From Ruminococcus sp. (lineage in GTDB: Bacteria; Bacillota; Clostridia; Oscillospirales; Ruminococcaceae), in the NCBI GenBank assembly GCA_021205185.1, contig JAJPYB010000007.1:1-64000 (forward strand): a DNA stretch of 64,000 nt, read 5' to 3'. The number at the start of each line of letters is the position of its first letter. Position 1 is the stretch's first letter. Below, piece by piece: positions 42,321-52,541 of the stretch. Made by a program: the position numbers and the translations under genes. Under the pieces are notes generated by a model. It saw only the letters and a list, made by a program, of their open reading frames with translations. It ran no database searches and had not been told where the DNA came from.

Positions 42321-44948
42321 TTACTTGTTTGCAATAGCTGCCTGAGCTGCTGCAAGTCTAGCAATCGGAACACGGAAAGGTGAGCATGATACATAATCAA
42401 GACCAATCTTGTGGCAGAACTCTACAGATGTAGGATCTCCGCCGTGCTCTCCGCAGATACCAATGTGAAGGTTCGGATTTACAGGCTTACCAAGCTTGAT
42501 AGCCATATCCATCAGCTTGCCAACGCCTGTCTGGTCAAGCTTAGCAAATGGATCGTTCTCGTAAATCTTAGCGTCATAGTATGCTTCGAGGAACTTACCG
42601 GCATCATCTCTTGAGAAGCCGAATGTCATCTGTGTGAGGTCGTTTGTACCGAAGCAGAAGAAATCAGCTTCCTTAGCAATCTCGTCAGTAGTAAGCGCTG
42701 CACGAGGAATTTCGATCATTGTACCAACCTCGTACTTGAGGTCAATTCCTGATTCAGCAATAATAGCGTCAGCAGTTTCAACAACGAACTTCTTAACGTA
42801 CTTAAGCTCCTTAACATCTCCAACGAGAGGAATCATAATCTCAGGTTCAACATTCCAATCTGGATGAGCCTTCTTTACGTTGATAGCAGCCTTGATAACA
42901 GCACTTGTCTGCATCTTAGCAATTTCAGGATATGTTACTGCAAGACGGCATCCACGGTGACCCATCATCGGGTTGAACTCGTGAAGCGAAGCGATAAGAG
43001 CATTGATCTCTTCAACTGTCTTGCCCTGTGCGTCAGCAAGAGCCTTAATGTCAGCCTCTTCTGTAGGAACAAATTCGTGAAGCGGTGGGTCAAGGAATCT
43101 GATTGTAACAGGATTTCCTTCAAGAGCCTCGTAAAGAGCCTCAAAGTCGCTCTGCTGCATTGGTTCAATCTTAGCGAGAGCAGATTCTCTCTCTTCAACT
43201 GTATCTGAACAAATCATCTCTCTGAATGCTGCAATTCTCTCTGGATCAAAGAACATATGCTCTGTACGGCAAAGTCCGATTCCCTCTGCGCCAAGCTCTC
43301 TTGCCTTCTTAGCGTCAGTAGGAGTATCAGCGTTTGTTCTTACCTTTAATACTCTGTACTTGTCAGCCCAAGCCATAATTCTTCCGAACTCGCCAGCGAT
43401 TGTAGCATCAACTGTCGGAATAATTCCGTCGTAAATGTTTCCTGTTGAACCGTCGATTGAAATGTAATCGCCTTCGGTAAATGTCTTTCCGGCAAGTGTG
43501 AACTTCTTGTTAGCTTCGTCCATATTGATTTCTGAGCAACCTGATACGCAGCAGGTTCCCATTCCACGAGCAACAACAGCAGCGTGAGATGTCATACCAC
43601 CACGAACTGTAAGGATTCCCTGTGAAGCCTTCATACCTGTGATATCCTCAGGTGAAGTTTCAAGACGAACCAGAACAACCTTTTCGCCTCTTGCGTTCCA
43701 CTCCTCAGCGTCCTCAGCTGAGAATACAATCTTACCGCAAGCAGCTCCAGGAGAAGCTCCAAGTCCCTTTCCAACAGGTGTAGCAGCCTTAAGCTCCTTA
43801 GCGTCAAACTGTGGGTGAAGAAGTGTGTCAAGGTTTCTAGGATCGATCATTGAAACAGCTTCCTCTTCAGTTCTCATACCCTCGTCAACGAGGTCGCAAG
43901 CAATCTTAAGAGCAGCCTGTGCTGTTCTCTTACCATTTCTTGTCTGAAGCATATAGAGCTTTCCGTGTTCAACAGTAAACTCCATATCCTGCATATCTCT
44001 ATAGTGGTTTTCAAGTGTTGAGCAAACGTTCTTGAATTCTTCAAATGCTTCAGGGAACTTCTCAGCCATCTGAGCGATTGGCATTGGTGTACGAACACCG
44101 GCAACAACGTCTTCGCCCTGAGCGTTTGTCAGAAATTCTCCCATAAGCTTCTTTTCACCGGTAGCCGGGTCACGGGTAAATGCAACGCCGGTACCGCAGT
44201 CGTCACCCATATTGCCGAATGCCATAGACTGCACGTTTACAGCGGTACCCCATGAATAAGGAATATCGTTGTCACGACGGTATACGTTAGCACGAGGGTT
44301 ATCCCATGAACGGAATACTGCCTTAACAGCTCCCATGAGCTGCTCCTTCGGGTCTGTCGGGAAGTCTACGCCAATCTTAGCCTTGTATTCAGCCTTGAAC
44401 TGACCAGCAAGCTCCTTGAGGTCGTCAGCTGTAAGCTCAACGTCCTGAGTAACGCCCTTCTTAGCCTTCATTTCGTCAATGAGCTCTTCAAAATATTTCT
44501 TTCCGACTTCCATAACAACGTCGGAATACATTTGGATAAATCTTCTGTAGCAGTCCCATGCCCAGCGAGGATTTCCAGATTTCTTAGCCATAACCTCAAC
44601 AACAGTTTCGTTAAGACCAAGGTTTAAAATTGTGTCCATCATTCCAGGCATTGAAGCTCTTGCTCCTGAACGTACTGAAACGAGTAGAGGATTTTCACTA
44701 TCTCCGAATTTCTTTCCTGTGATTTCCTCCATTTTAACGATGTATTCATTGATTTGTGCCTGAATCTCATCGTTGATCTGTCTGCCATCCTCATAATATT
44801 GAGTACAAGCTTCAGTTGTGATAGTAAAGCCCTGAGGAACAGGAAGACCGAGCTTTGTCATCTCAGCGAGGTTTGCGCCCTTACCACCGAGAAGCTCTCT
44901 CATGTTAGCGTCACCCTCTGAGAACAAATAAACCCACTTTTTGCTCAT
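42321..44948 (-). CDS. ppdK: Pyruvate, phosphate dikinase
   Basis: 875 residues. It interconverts pyruvate + ATP + Pi and PEP + AMP + PPi, central to PPi-dependent glycolysis in many anaerobes. N-terminal ATP-grasp domain (GGKGANLAEMTKLGLPVP), phospho-His domain (VRGGMTSHAAVVARGMG) and C-terminal PEP/pyruvate barrel with CGEHGGDPTS. Ribosome site TTTGGAGG. Promoter on the minus strand has TATAAT at 45020-45025 with a weak -35. Codon use looks adapted for high expression. Confidence 0.97.
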   Translation of the reverse strand: MSKKWVYLFSEGDANMRELLGGKGANLAEMTKLGLPVPQGFTITTEACTQYYEDGRQINDEIQAQINEYIVKMEEITGKKFGDSENPLLVSVRSGARASMPGMMDTILNLGLNETVVEVMAKKSGNPRWAWDCYRRFIQMYSDVVMEVGKKYFEELIDEMKAKKGVTQDVELTADDLKELAGQFKAEYKAKIGVDFPTDPKEQLMGAVKAVFRSWDNPRANVYRRDNDIPYSWGTAVNVQSMAFGNMGDDCGTGVAFTRDPATGEKKLMGEFLTNAQGEDVVAGVRTPMPIAQMAEKFPEAFEEFKNVCSTLENHYRDMQDMEFTVEHGKLYMLQTRNGKRTAQAALKIACDLVDEGMRTEEEAVSMIDPRNLDTLLHPQFDAKELKAATPVGKGLGASPGAACGKIVFSAEDAEEWNARGEKVVLVRLETSPEDITGMKASQGILTVRGGMTSHAAVVARGMGTCCVSGCSEINMDEANKKFTLAGKTFTEGDYISIDGSTGNIYDGIIPTVDATIAGEFGRIMAWADKYRVLKVRTNADTPTDAKKARELGAEGIGLCRTEHMFFDPERIAAFREMICSDTVEERESALAKIEPMQQSDFEALYEALEGNPVTIRFLDPPLHEFVPTEEADIKALADAQGKTVEEINALIASLHEFNPMMGHRGCRLAVTYPEIAKMQTSAVIKAAINVKKAHPDWNVEPEIMIPLVGDVKELKYVKKFVVETADAIIAESGIDLKYEVGTMIEIPRAALTTDEIAKEADFFCFGTNDLTQMTFGFSRDDAGKFLEAYYDAKIYENDPFAKLDQTGVGKLMDMAIKLGKPVNPNLHIGICGEHGGDPTSVEFCHKIGLDYVSCSPFRVPIARLAAAQAAIANK

Positions 44949-45140
44949 TTGGTATCTACCTCCAAAAAATTTTTTGTTTCGCCGTATAGCCTTAAAGCGT
45001 CGGCTACGGACTTACAATGATTATATCATAAAAAAACATAAAAAGCTAGTCCTTTTGTGCAAGTTTTGAGAAATTTTTCTAAAAATCCGACCTATCTTTT
45101 CTTTCACTTTTTACAAAAGGCAAAAAAATTATGGCGGGTG

Positions 45141-45169
45141 TTGTAATGAAGCGATTTTTATTGTATAAT
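45141..45169 (+). promoter_or_regulatory. Promoter of glmU
   Basis: TTGTAA, 17-bp spacer, exact TATAAT. The 301-nt gap 44949-45249 holds this promoter, the weak divergent ppdK promoter and AT-rich sequence without further features. Confidence 0.65.
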
Positions 45170-45249
45170 AGAGGTGTAATTTTAAACGATTTAACGGCGT
45201 AGATATAAACGCTTCAGAGAACATTTTTAGAAAAGGACGGGCGAACACT

Positions 45250-46680
45250 ATGAAAAATTCTGTTATTATACTTGCCGGTGGGCAGGGTAAGAGAATGAAA
45301 ATTGACAAGCCGAAGGTTTTGTGCGAGGTTCTGGGTCAGCCGATGCTCGAATGGGTTATCAAGGCTTGCGAAGCTGCGGACGAGCGCAACATTTGCGTTG
45401 TAAGAGGCTTTGCAGGACATTTTATTACAAAATACCTGAACGGAAGATACCCGACAGTTTTGCAAAGGGACAGACTGGGAACTGGGCACGCCGTTATGCA
45501 GGCGGTCGACTTCTTAAAAGAAAATATAGACGGCAGTACGCTTATTCTTTGCGGCGATGCGCCATTTATCGACAAGGAAACTATCAAGGGCGCTTTGAAG
45601 CTTCATCAGGAGGAGGATTGCTCGGTAACGGTTGTAACGTCTGTTGTTGACAATCCGTTCGGCTACGGCAGAATCATAAGAACCGAAAACGGAATCGCTG
45701 GCATTACCGAGGAAAAGGACTGCACAGACGAGCAGAGAAAAATCAAGGAAATAAATTCAGGCTGCTATTGGTTTAAGACCAAGGATCTTCTGGACGTTTT
45801 GTTTGAAATAACTCCAAATAATGCTCAAGGCGAATACTACCTTACAGATTGCATAGAGCTTATTATCAACAACGGTAAAAAGGCTGACGCTTATATTTCA
45901 AAGAACCAAAACGTATCTCTCGGTGCAAACGACAGGCGAAGCCTTTTGAAGCTCAATACCATTGCACGAGAGGTAAATATAAACAAGCATCTCGACAACG
46001 GAATTGAATTTACCTGTACAGACGGAATAATAATCGGAAACGACGTTGAAATAGGAGCGGGAACTGTTATTCATTCTGGCTGTGTGCTGACAGGAAGCAC
46101 TAAAATAGGAAATGGCTGCGTTATCGGGCCGAACACCTGCCTTTGCGACACGAGCGTCGGCTTTGACTGCATCCTCAATAATGTTCAGGCGCACGAGTCT
46201 GAAATCGGAAGCGGAGTCAGAATCGGACCGTGGGTACAATTAAGACCGGGAACGAAAATTTCCAATAATGTTAAAATCGGCGACTTTGTTGAGATTAAAA
46301 ATTCTACAATCGGCGACTCAGCGTCTGTGGCGCACCTGACCTATATCGGCGACAGCGACGTTGGCGAAAACGTAAACTTCGGCTGTGGAGTGGCAACTGC
46401 TAACTATAACGGTGACAAGAAGTTCAGAACCAAGGTCGGCGACAATGCGTTTATCGGCTGTAATACTAACCTTATCGCGCCTGTTAAGGTGGGAAGCTGC
46501 GCTTATACAGCGGCAGGCTCAACCATAACGAAGGACATTCCTGACGGTGCGCTTGTAATCGAGCGAAGCGACGCTACAGTAAAGGAAGGCTACGCTGACA
46601 GAATGCTCAGGCACAGAGTTGAGAAATTCAACGCTAAGAAGGAGCAGACTTCGGAGAATAACGACAGCGTCGAGGAATAA
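45250..46680 (+). CDS. glmU: Bifunctional UDP-GlcNAc pyrophosphorylase / GlcN-1-P acetyltransferase
   Basis: 476 residues. It makes UDP-GlcNAc for peptidoglycan. The N-terminal uridylyltransferase domain has LAGGQGKRMKIDKPKVL, QRDRLGTGHAV and GDAPFI. The C-terminal left-handed beta-helix acetyltransferase has SETVI-type hexapeptides, GPWVQLRPGTKI and the VAHLTYIGDSDVGENVNFG loop with catalytic His. Ribosome site AAAAGGACGG. pth follows by 4 nt, a common order in Firmicutes. Confidence 0.96.
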   Translation: MKNSVIILAGGQGKRMKIDKPKVLCEVLGQPMLEWVIKACEAADERNICVVRGFAGHFITKYLNGRYPTVLQRDRLGTGHAVMQAVDFLKENIDGSTLILCGDAPFIDKETIKGALKLHQEEDCSVTVVTSVVDNPFGYGRIIRTENGIAGITEEKDCTDEQRKIKEINSGCYWFKTKDLLDVLFEITPNNAQGEYYLTDCIELIINNGKKADAYISKNQNVSLGANDRRSLLKLNTIAREVNINKHLDNGIEFTCTDGIIIGNDVEIGAGTVIHSGCVLTGSTKIGNGCVIGPNTCLCDTSVGFDCILNNVQAHESEIGSGVRIGPWVQLRPGTKISNNVKIGDFVEIKNSTIGDSASVAHLTYIGDSDVGENVNFGCGVATANYNGDKKFRTKVGDNAFIGCNTNLIAPVKVGSCAYTAAGSTITKDIPDGALVIERSDATVKEGYADRMLRHRVEKFNAKKEQTSENNDSVEE

Positions 46681-46684
46681 TCTG

Positions 46685-47305
46685 ATGAGCATCTGGGATA
46701 TATTTAAAAAGGTGGAGAGCGAAAGAGGCTCTCAAAAGCCGGAATATATAATCGCAGGACTTGGCAATCCAGGTCTTACTTATGAGGGCACACGTCACAA
46801 TGCAGGCTTTATGACGATTGATAAGCTTTTGGAAGACACGCCTTCGAGCGACTTTAAAATGAAGTTTAAGTCAAAATGCACGACTGCTGTTGTCGGCGGT
46901 AAAAGCTGTCTTATATTAAAGCCTGAAACGTTTATGAACAATTCAGGTGAAGCGATTGAAGCAGCGATGAGCTTTTATAAAATTCCGATTGAAAGGGTAG
47001 TGGTTGCGTTCGACGACATTTCTCTTGACGTCGGAAAATTAAGAATCAGAAGAAAAGGCTCTCACGGAGGACACAACGGAATTAAAAGCATTATAGCGCT
47101 TACAGGCTCAGAGGACTTTCCACGTGTTAAAATCGGCGTTGGCAAAAAGCCAAGAGCTGATTACGACCTTGCAAAATGGGTGCTGTCTAAATTTTCAAAG
47201 TCAGAGCAGGAGGCTTTGGACTCGGCTCTTACCGCAGCCGCAGAAAGTATAAGGCTTATAGTTTCGGGAAAAATTGACGAAGCAATGAACAAATTCAATT
47301 CCTGA
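46685..47305 (+). CDS. pth: Peptidyl-tRNA hydrolase
   Basis: 206 residues. It releases tRNA from abortive peptidyl-tRNA. Visible motifs: IAGLGNPGLTYEGTRHNAGF with the catalytic His, KPETFMNNSGEA and FDDISLDVGKLRIRRKGSHGGHNGI. A ~17-residue N-terminal extension (SIWDIFKKVESERGSQ) precedes the core. The ATG at 46685 has GAGGAAT upstream; the longer frame inside glmU is rejected. Confidence 0.96.
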   Translation: MSIWDIFKKVESERGSQKPEYIIAGLGNPGLTYEGTRHNAGFMTIDKLLEDTPSSDFKMKFKSKCTTAVVGGKSCLILKPETFMNNSGEAIEAAMSFYKIPIERVVVAFDDISLDVGKLRIRRKGSHGGHNGIKSIIALTGSEDFPRVKIGVGKKPRADYDLAKWVLSKFSKSEQEALDSALTAAAESIRLIVSGKIDEAMNKFNS

Positions 47306-47322
47306 AAAGCGAAGGGAAAAAC

Positions 47323-50300
47323 GTGAATATATTTTTAAAAATGGCGGCTCAGGTTCCCTTTATGAAGGAGCTTTTTGACTCTGTTCAAAATAAGGGGTAT
47401 CCTGTTGCTGTAACAGGGGTTTCAAATATTCATAAATCACATCTGGCTTATGCGTTGGCGTCGCATGAGCCTGTTTGTGTTGTAACGGATACCGAAACGG
47501 AAGCTATGCGAATGGTAAGGGATATAAATGCCCTTGCAGGCGAAAGTGCTGCCGTGCTATTTCCAGCCAAGGATTATCTGTTTACACACACCGACGGCGC
47601 AAGCTTTGAATATGAGCAAATGCGCCTTGCCGCATTGTCGGCAATATCACAGGGGAGCGCTTCTGTTTTAGTAGCGCCTGTTGACGCCGCTATGCAGGGA
47701 ACGGTTCCCAAAAGCGTTTTAGCGGCACATACATTTACGCTCAGAAAAGGCGATACAATAGACATAGCCGAGCTTTCAAGCCGCCTGATAGGAGCGGGGT
47801 ATTCTAAGTTTTCTCAGGTTGAGGGAACGGCTCAATTTTCAAGGCGAGGAGATATTTTTGATATATACGGCGTATCAATGGATGAGCCTGTAAGACTTGA
47901 GCTGTGGGGAGATGAAATTGACAAGATTTATACCTTCGACCCTCAAAGTCAAAGAAGAACAGGCGAGGTTCAAAGCTGCGTTGTAGCGCCGGCGAGAGAA
48001 ATTTTATTTGAAGGCGACTGCCTTAAAGATAAGCTTTGCGAGCTTTCAAAAAAAACGAGAGGGAAGCTGGCGGAGAAAATCAAGCAAAGTGTAGAAAGCG
48101 ATATAGAGCTTTTGTCCGCCGGAATTTCGCTTACAGACCTCGACAGATATTATAACCTTGCCTACAAGACAAGAACTACAGTATTTGATTACTTTGAAGA
48201 CTCTCAGATTGTAGTTTGCGAGCGGGAGTCGGTTTTGTCAAGAGCAAAGACATTTGTTTCCTCGCTTACAGAGGATCTGAAGGTTCTTTACGAGCAGGAG
48301 ATAATGACAAAATCCCTAGACGGATTTTATCTGACGACAGCGGAAATAACAAAGCTGCTTGCCGACTCAAAAACCATCTATCTTGATACGTTTATGCGTG
48401 GCGGAAGGGTAGAGCTAAAGGCGCTTATAAACGCAAGCTGCTATCAGACGTCAGCATGGAGCGGAGATTTTAAGTCGCTGGTATCTGAGCTTAAAGCCTT
48501 CTGTGGCAGAGATTATACAACCGTCCTGTACGGCGGAAGCGAAAAAACGCTCGACATTTTAATTTCAGACCTTCGAGAAAGCGACATTCCTTGCGAACGT
48601 CTGAAGGACGACAGCGAGCTTGTCAAGGGCTTTGTTTATGTAACGGCTGGCGCTGTTTCTAACGGATTTGATTACGCAGACGCAAGGCTTGCGCTTTTGA
48701 CAAGGCTTCAAACCGAAGGCTCAAAAAGAAGAAAAAGCCGCTATAAGGCAGGAGAAAAAATCAATAGCTTAAGCGACATAAACGTCGGCGACCTGGTGGT
48801 TCACTCGCTTTACGGAATCGGTAGATTTCAAGGAATTAAAAAGCTTGAAAACGGCGGAGTTTTAAAGGACTACATTACCATTTCATATGCCGGCAGCGAC
48901 GTTTTGTACGTTCCTGTAACACAGCTCGATCTGGTGACGGGATATGTAGGCTCGGGAGACGACGATAAGGTTCGGCTTAATAAATTGAATTCCGGCGAGT
49001 GGAAGAAAACAAAATCGAGAGTTAAGGCGGCGGCGGAGGATATGGCTAAGGAGCTTACCGCTCTTTACGCAAAGCGACAGCTCTCAAAGGGCTATGCCTT
49101 TTCGCCCGACAGCGAATGGCAAAGAGATTTTGAAGAACGATTTGACTACACCGAAACCGACGACCAGCTCAGAAGTATTGCTGAAATAAAGGCTGATATG
49201 GAAAAGCCGTACCCGATGGATAGACTTTTGTGCGGCGATGTTGGCTTTGGAAAAACTGAGGTTGCCTTTCGTGCTTGTATGAAGTGTATGCTCGATTCAA
49301 AGCAATGCGCAATCCTCGTGCCTACAACCGTTTTAGCTTGGCAGCATTACCAGACGGCAGTAAAGCGTTTTGAACATTTTCCGGTACGAATAGAGCTGCT
49401 TTCACGCTTTAGAACTCCTACCGAGCAAAAGAAGGTAATAAGAGATTTAAAATCTGGTCTTGTCGATATGGTTATCGGAACGCACAGGCTTGTTCAGAAG
49501 GATATAGAGTTTAAGGATTTAGGACTTGCTGTAATCGACGAGGAGCAGCGTTTTGGCGTCAAGCATAAAGAAAAGTTCAAGGAAATGTTTCCGTCGGTTG
49601 ATATTCTGACTCTTTCAGCAACTCCAATTCCACGAACGCTTAATATGGCGATGAGCGGAATAAGAGATATGTCGACAATCGACGACCCTCCGCAGGACAG
49701 ACTTCCCGTTCAGACTTATGTAATCGAACACAACGAAGCGGTTGTTGTAAACGCAATAGAACGAGAGCTAAGACGTGGCGGTCAGGTTTATTACATCCAC
49801 AACCGTGTCGAAACTATAAACCATACTGCGGCGAAGCTTTCATCATTAGTCGACGCAAGAATCGAAGTAGCTCACGGACAAATGAGCGAAAGCGAGCTTT
49901 CAAACGTCTGGCGAAGGCTTGTAGATAAAGAGATCGACGTGCTCGTTTGCACAACAATAATCGAAACAGGAGTAGATGTTTCCAACGTAAATACGCTTAT
50001 TATCGAAAACGCCGACCGTTTCGGCCTAGCGCAGCTTTACCAGCTAAGAGGAAGGGTAGGACGCTCGTCAAGAAGAGCCTTTGCATACTTTACCTTTACA
50101 AGAGGTAAGGAGCTTTCTGAAATAGCTTCCAAGCGGCTTCAGGCGATAAGAGAGTTTACACAGTTCGGCTCAGGCTTTAAAATCGCTATGCGGGATTTGG
50201 AGCTCAGAGGAGCGGGAAGTATACTTTCTTCAAGACAGTCAGGACACATGGAAGCGGTAGGATACGAAATGTATCTCAGAATTTTAAATGAAGCGATAGC

Positions 50301-50772
50301 CGAGCAAAAGGGCGAAGCGCTTCCTACCTCGTCTGAGGACTGTATGGTTGACATTACAATCAACGCATATATTCCTGATTCTTATATCGAAAGCCTTACA
50401 CAGCGAATTGATGCATACAGAAAAATTGCGGCAATATATAACGAAGAGGATGCAAACGACGTAATCGACGAGCTTTGCGACAGATACGGAAAAATTCCTC
50501 GCTCGGTTGACGGACTTATCGAGGTTTCACTTTTGAGAAACAGAGCATCACAGCTTAAAATTTCTGAAATCGCACAGAGGGGAAAGAATATAAACTTCTA
50601 TATAAAGGATATTCTTTCAGAGCAGATAACTTTTCTGGCAAAGGCTTATAAGCGGCGAATTAAATTTGTCGACGAGGCAAAGCCATACTTTGTGGTAACG
50701 CTTGACGGCGGTCAGAAGCCTATTGAGCTTGTAAGGCAGACGCTTGAAATTATGGAAAAAGCGGCGGAATAA
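47323..50772 (+). CDS. mfd: Transcription-repair coupling factor Mfd
   Basis: 1149 residues, full length. It pushes stalled RNA polymerase off DNA and recruits UvrA. N-terminal UvrB-like region (~1-330), RNA polymerase-interacting domain (INSLSDINVGDLVVHSLYG), RecG-like helicase motor with Walker A (CGDVGFGKTEVAF), DEEQRFG box and SATPIPRTLNMA, and a C-terminal TRCF domain. The start is GTG 47323, with AAGGGA upstream. It is in the glmU-pth-mfd unit. Confidence 0.96.
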   Translation: MNIFLKMAAQVPFMKELFDSVQNKGYPVAVTGVSNIHKSHLAYALASHEPVCVVTDTETEAMRMVRDINALAGESAAVLFPAKDYLFTHTDGASFEYEQMRLAALSAISQGSASVLVAPVDAAMQGTVPKSVLAAHTFTLRKGDTIDIAELSSRLIGAGYSKFSQVEGTAQFSRRGDIFDIYGVSMDEPVRLELWGDEIDKIYTFDPQSQRRTGEVQSCVVAPAREILFEGDCLKDKLCELSKKTRGKLAEKIKQSVESDIELLSAGISLTDLDRYYNLAYKTRTTVFDYFEDSQIVVCERESVLSRAKTFVSSLTEDLKVLYEQEIMTKSLDGFYLTTAEITKLLADSKTIYLDTFMRGGRVELKALINASCYQTSAWSGDFKSLVSELKAFCGRDYTTVLYGGSEKTLDILISDLRESDIPCERLKDDSELVKGFVYVTAGAVSNGFDYADARLALLTRLQTEGSKRRKSRYKAGEKINSLSDINVGDLVVHSLYGIGRFQGIKKLENGGVLKDYITISYAGSDVLYVPVTQLDLVTGYVGSGDDDKVRLNKLNSGEWKKTKSRVKAAAEDMAKELTALYAKRQLSKGYAFSPDSEWQRDFEERFDYTETDDQLRSIAEIKADMEKPYPMDRLLCGDVGFGKTEVAFRACMKCMLDSKQCAILVPTTVLAWQHYQTAVKRFEHFPVRIELLSRFRTPTEQKKVIRDLKSGLVDMVIGTHRLVQKDIEFKDLGLAVIDEEQRFGVKHKEKFKEMFPSVDILTLSATPIPRTLNMAMSGIRDMSTIDDPPQDRLPVQTYVIEHNEAVVVNAIERELRRGGQVYYIHNRVETINHTAAKLSSLVDARIEVAHGQMSESELSNVWRRLVDKEIDVLVCTTIIETGVDVSNVNTLIIENADRFGLAQLYQLRGRVGRSSRRAFAYFTFTRGKELSEIASKRLQAIREFTQFGSGFKIAMRDLELRGAGSILSSRQSGHMEAVGYEMYLRILNEAIAEQKGEALPTSSEDCMVDITINAYIPDSYIESLTQRIDAYRKIAAIYNEEDANDVIDELCDRYGKIPRSVDGLIEVSLLRNRASQLKISEIAQRGKNINFYIKDILSEQITFLAKAYKRRIKFVDEAKPYFVVTLDGGQKPIELVRQTLEIMEKAAE

Positions 50773-50779
50773 AATTAAA

Positions 50780-50807
50780 ACGCTCTCTTAATTCTTTAAG
50801 AGGGCGT
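50780..50807 (+). terminator. Terminator after mfd
   Basis: 12-bp stem ACGCTCTCTTAA / TTAAGAGGGCGT with one G-T pair and a TTCT loop; the following T run is weak (AATTT). Confidence 0.65.
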
Positions 50808-50849
50808 AATTTGTGAACAAACTGTAAATTCGCTGGGGGGGGTAACCTA

Positions 50850-50878
50850 TTGACAGAAAGAATCAAATATGCTATGCT
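50850..50878 (+). promoter_or_regulatory. Promoter of the ABC transporter operon at 51 kb
   Basis: TTGACA, 17-bp spacer, TATGCT. A run of eight G lies just upstream (50835-50842). Confidence 0.7.
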
Positions 50879-50947
50879 TCTATTTGGAAATTTAAATGTT
50901 TTTCTGAGATAAAGAAAGGCGAGAAACAAAGAAAGTGAGGACAACGA

Positions 50948-51607
50948 ATGAAGTTAAAAAGACTGAATCGAGGACTTTTGCTCGGTGCGGTTTTGCTTGT
51001 GGGTACTGTTAGCTTTATAGTAGTTCAGTCGGTCAGGTTTTCAAAATACAAGCCTGACGTAGAAACTAAGGTCGACGAGTACATAGCAGATATGTGTCAG
51101 GCAAATATCGACAGCACGAGTGAAGGCTCGGTAGAGCCGCTTGAAGAGCTTGTAAACGAGTATTGGCAAAGCGGCGGAAGCGAGAACGCTTTTGATTATT
51201 GGTGCTATACAATGGGCACTACGTTTGAAATGTTAAACGACGATTACGGCGACGTTTACGGTAAAATTGAAAGCATGAATTATTATCTGAGTAATGTGAG
51301 TATTTCTCAATACGGACAGGACTGCGCAAAGGTAACATTTGATTGCTCGATAAACTGCGTATACAGCGGAAATCCGATGATATATGATCTGGGTTATCAT
51401 TCCTGCATTGACTTTTCATATAAGGAGGAATTACCGTCAGAGGATGAAAAGTTTGAAGCGACTATTGAGTATTGGGACTGCGGCTTGATTTTACAGCTTG
51501 ACGGCGACGAATGGAAGATAATAAATAGCTGTTCCGGAAGCTGGAGCTCCTCCGAGTCTGAAGTGATTGAAGAGACCTCAAGCGAGGAGGTGACGGCAGA
51601 TGAGTAA
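50948..51607 (+). CDS. Membrane-anchored hypothetical protein
   Basis: 219 residues. One N-terminal membrane helix (GLLLGAVLLVGTVSFIVVQSV) is followed by an extracellular domain with seven Cys and many acidic and aromatic residues, then a Ser/Glu-rich tail. No family recognised. The ATG follows GTGAGGACAACG. It overlaps the ATPase gene by 8 nt, so it is part of the transporter unit and may be an accessory or substrate-sensing subunit (inference). Confidence 0.65.
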   Translation: MKLKRLNRGLLLGAVLLVGTVSFIVVQSVRFSKYKPDVETKVDEYIADMCQANIDSTSEGSVEPLEELVNEYWQSGGSENAFDYWCYTMGTTFEMLNDDYGDVYGKIESMNYYLSNVSISQYGQDCAKVTFDCSINCVYSGNPMIYDLGYHSCIDFSYKEELPSEDEKFEATIEYWDCGLILQLDGDEWKIINSCSGSWSSSESEVIEETSSEEVTADE

Positions 51608-52541
51608 TAATGTGCTCTTTAAAGTAGACCACATAAACAAGACCATTGGCAGCCGTCAGATTCTTCACGACGTTTCGTTTGAAGCGTATGCAGGCGAGGT
51701 TTTCGGCTTTTTAGGACCTAACGGAGCAGGAAAGACCACTACTATAAAAATTGCGGTAGGACTGATTTCCTCAGACAGCGGAAGCGTTGAAATTGACGGA
51801 GTAAACGTAAAGAAGGATTTTGAAAAGGCAATGTCGTCGGTTGGCGCTATTGTTGAAAATCCTGAGATGTATAAATATCTGACAGGCAGAAAGAACCTTG
51901 AGCAGTATGCAAGAATAAGAGAGGGCGTTACAAAGGAACGTATAGACGAGGTCGTACGACTTGTAAAGCTTGAAAACAGAATTAACGACAAGATAAGCAA
52001 GTATTCTCTCGGTATGCGTCAGCGTTTAGGCGTAGCGCAGGCGATTTTACACCACCCGAAGGTTCTTATTCTCGACGAGCCAACAAACGGACTTGACCCG
52101 GCGGGAATAAAAGAGCTTCGTGATATTTTAAAGGGACTTGCGCACAATGAAGGAATATGCGTAATAATTTCCTCTCACCTGATGAGTGAAATGGAGCTTA
52201 TGTGCGACAGAGTCGGAATTATCGCAAACGGAAAGATGATAGGCGTTCACACTCTTGAGGAATTTACAAATGCTTCAAAGGACAACAGCGTTACAATTCG
52301 CTTAAGAGTTGATAATCCTGCTCTTGCGGCAAAGATTGTTTCTGTTTCTAAAATTGATGGAAGTTCAATCGAGGTAAAGCTAAGCCGTGAAAATTCCGAT
52401 AAGGCTACCGCTCAGATTGTTAAACAACTGGTTGACGGAATGGTAGAGGTTTATTCTATTACCGAGCCTGAGCATAAATCGCTTGAGGACGCATTCATAC
52501 AGCTTACCGCAGCGCAGCAGGGAGGTGGTCAGATTGGGTAA
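51600..52541 (+). CDS. ABC transporter ATP-binding protein
   Basis: 313 residues. ATPase domain with Walker A (GPNGAGKTTTIK), signature YSLGMRQRLG, Walker B (VLILDEPTNGLDP) and H-loop (ISSHLMSEME), then a ~90-residue C-terminal domain. It belongs to the DrrA/CcmA-like group that works with ABC-2 permeases, often in export of antimicrobial peptides or lipids. Its stop overlaps the permease start by 8 nt. Confidence 0.92.
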   Translation: MSNNVLFKVDHINKTIGSRQILHDVSFEAYAGEVFGFLGPNGAGKTTTIKIAVGLISSDSGSVEIDGVNVKKDFEKAMSSVGAIVENPEMYKYLTGRKNLEQYARIREGVTKERIDEVVRLVKLENRINDKISKYSLGMRQRLGVAQAILHHPKVLILDEPTNGLDPAGIKELRDILKGLAHNEGICVIISSHLMSEMELMCDRVGIIANGKMIGVHTLEEFTNASKDNSVTIRLRVDNPALAAKIVSVSKIDGSSIEVKLSRENSDKATAQIVKQLVDGMVEVYSITEPEHKSLEDAFIQLTAAQQGGGQIG